This document shows, piece by piece, positions 62,755-64,000 of a stretch of 64,000 nt of DNA. The notes beneath the pieces are model-generated. The model did not search any database. It worked only from the letters and a program-made list of their open reading frames with translations, and was not told the origin of the DNA. Each line of letters begins with the position of its first letter. The first letter of the stretch is position 1. This stretch comes from Streptomyces rubrogriseus (GTDB lineage Bacteria > Actinomycetota > Actinomycetes > Streptomycetales > Streptomycetaceae). The DNA lies in NCBI RefSeq assembly GCF_027947575.1, contig NZ_CP116256.1, positions 5,766,001-5,830,000 of the forward strand, read 5' to 3'. The position numbers and the translations under genes are program-made.

Positions 62755-63713
62755 CGCCGGACCGCACCGACCCCGAGGGGGCCATAGCGCGCGCCGCGAA
62801 GGCGTACTCCAACTGGGGCCGCTGGGGCGAGGACGACGTGCTCGGCACGCTGAACTTCCTCGACGGGGCCAAGCGACGCGAGGGCGCCGCACTGGTCCGG
62901 CGGGGTGTCAGCTTCTCCCTCTCCCAGCGCTTCGACATGAACGGCCCGCAGAAGGGCTGGCGCCGCCGCACCAACCCGGTGCACACCATGCTGGACACCG
63001 GCACCGACGCCGCCCTCGGCAACCAGGGCTTCCCGCACGGCATCGGCGGCGCCGACGACGTGATCGCCATGCCGTTGCAGTGCTCCACGCAGTGGGACGG
63101 GCTCGGCCACATCTTCGACCACGGCAAGGCGTGGAACGGACGCCCCGCCGAACAGGTCGTCACCTCCGAGGGCGATCTCGTCACCGGCATCGAGCACATG
63201 GCCCCGCACGTCGCCGGACGCGGGGTGCTCCTGGACGTCGGCCGGGTCGCCGGCGAGGACGGTGAGCTGCCGGACGGCTTCGCGATCACCGAGGAGCACC
63301 TGGCCGCGACCGCCGGGGCGCACGGCGTCCGGGTGGGCCGCGGCGACATCGTCCTCGTCCGCACCGGCCGGCTCGCCCGGGCGCGCCGCGAGGGCTGGGG
63401 CGACTACGCGGGCGGGCCCGCACCCGGCCTGTCGTTCACCACGGCCGGCTGGCTGCACCGCACCGAGGTCGCCGCGATCGCCACCGACACCTGGGGCTTC
63501 GAGGTCCGCCCGAACGAGTTCGAGCACGCCTTCCAGCCGCTGCACCAGGTCGCCATCCCGCACATCGGCCTGCTGATCGGCGAGATGTGGGACCTGGACG
63601 CCCTCGCCGAGGACTGCGCGGAAGACGGCGAGTACGGCTTCTGGCTCACCGCCGCGCCCCTGCCCATCACCGGCGCGGTCGGCTCACCCGTCAACCCGAT
63701 CGCGGTCAAGTAG
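62751..63713 (+). CDS. Cyclase-family (kynurenine-formamidase-like) metal hydrolase
   Basis: 320 aa. The cyclase-fold metal motif region reads STQWDGLGHIFDHGKAWNG (classically HxGTHxDxP, here diverged but with Asp and His retained), with a further His in PLHQVAIPHIGL. Related enzymes hydrolyse formamides or lactones in aromatic degradation. It is coupled to the upstream FAH-family gene and 23 nt before the monooxygenase gene. Confidence 0.88.
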   Translation: MTPDRTDPEGAIARAAKAYSNWGRWGEDDVLGTLNFLDGAKRREGAALVRRGVSFSLSQRFDMNGPQKGWRRRTNPVHTMLDTGTDAALGNQGFPHGIGGADDVIAMPLQCSTQWDGLGHIFDHGKAWNGRPAEQVVTSEGDLVTGIEHMAPHVAGRGVLLDVGRVAGEDGELPDGFAITEEHLAATAGAHGVRVGRGDIVLVRTGRLARARREGWGDYAGGPAPGLSFTTAGWLHRTEVAAIATDTWGFEVRPNEFEHAFQPLHQVAIPHIGLLIGEMWDLDALAEDCAEDGEYGFWLTAAPLPITGAVGSPVNPIAVK

Positions 63714-63736
63714 ACCGACGAAAAAGGGAGTTCTTC

Positions 63737-64000
63737 ATGACCCAGCCCCGCACGGTCCTCGTCGTCGGTGGCGGCGCGGCCGGCAACGCCGTGACGATCC
63801 TGCTGCGCCGCGCCGGTCTCACCGTGGACCTGGTCGAGGCCAAGGACGACTGGAACGCCACCGCCGGCTCCGGCATCACACTCCAGGGCAACGCCCTGCG
63901 CGTGCTGCGCGAACTCGGCGTCTGGGAGCAGGTGGAGGCGTCCGGATTCGGTTTCGGCTCGGTCGGCATCACCGCCCCCGACGGCACCGTCCTGCACGTC
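63737..64000 (+). CDS. Class A FAD-dependent aromatic monooxygenase, 3' end outside window
   Basis: ATG 63737 follows AAGGGAG. The first 88 residues show the FAD Rossmann motif VLVVGGGAAGNAVTILLRRAG and ITLQGNALRVLRELGVW, typical of p-hydroxybenzoate-hydroxylase-fold monooxygenases. With the FAH- and cyclase-family hydrolases it forms a ring-hydroxylation and cleavage operon; the ring-cleaving dioxygenase is presumably beyond the window. Confidence 0.88.
   Translation, partial: MTQPRTVLVVGGGAAGNAVTILLRRAGLTVDLVEAKDDWNATAGSGITLQGNALRVLRELGVWEQVEASGFGFGSVGITAPDGTVLHV

Overview
The window is high-GC actinobacterial DNA, almost certainly a Streptomyces chromosome. The evidence is GC-rich third codon positions, GTG starts, GTGA/ATGA stop-start overlaps, a DasR-type operator pair, an IdeR/DmdR-type iron box, a gamma-butyrolactone-receptor-like regulator and two CYP157-like P450s. 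I recognised no rRNA, tRNA, CRISPR array or intact mobile element. The regulatory and accessory gene content fits a chromosome arm better than the core, but that is inference.

Layout. 0-4.3 kb: the 3' part of a giant secreted PAP2 phosphatase. 4.4-6.7 kb: an iron-box-controlled MFS exporter and an AraC regulator. 6.9-11 kb: an orphan kinase lacking its phospho-His, a permuted lipoate-ligase homologue and a NarL-type two-component pair. 11-14.8 kb: an AhpD-like protein, a secreted protein and a frameshifted beta-helix protein. 14.8-23.7 kb: a pyrimidine/hydantoin catabolic locus (NCS1 transporter, LLM oxidoreductase, dihydropyrimidinase, two paralogous ureidopropionases, aminotransferase, PucR regulator). 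23.8-32 kb: an XRE/methionine-aminopeptidase pair with mirrored promoters, a ClpC-like ATPase, gamma-glutamyltransferase, a membrane protein, and a hydrolase/TetR pair. 32-35.3 kb: a LacI/GH35 beta-galactosidase unit with two identical operators. 35.5-37.5 kb: an OmpR-type two-component system.

37.5-45.9 kb is the most interesting part. A tyrosine-ammonia-lyase-like enzyme is divergent from a tightly coupled four-gene run (FAD oxidoreductase, FMN hydroxy-acid oxidase, unusual P450, cation/proton antiporter), followed by a convergent acyl-adenylating ligase. All three promoters carry the same palindrome, TCAGAG-N2-CTCTGA, exactly 11 bp upstream of a TANNNT -10 element. This defines one regulon and probably an uncharacterised small-molecule pathway starting from tyrosine.

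46-50.8 kb: a chitin-active LPMO and a secreted amidase flank twin DasR sites, followed by housekeeping genes (exonuclease III, MBL hydrolase). 50.9-57 kb: a PcaL-like fusion with an apparently lost catalytic serine, an integrase remnant beside a stand-alone Imm35-like gene, a GAF-ANTAR protein, a PAS-GAF-SpoIIE phosphatase and a ScbR-like receptor with its own ARE-like site. 57-60.6 kb: two tandem CYP157-like P450s lacking the ExxR motif, and a four-TM protein. 60.6-64 kb: a LysR-controlled aromatic catabolic operon that runs off the window.
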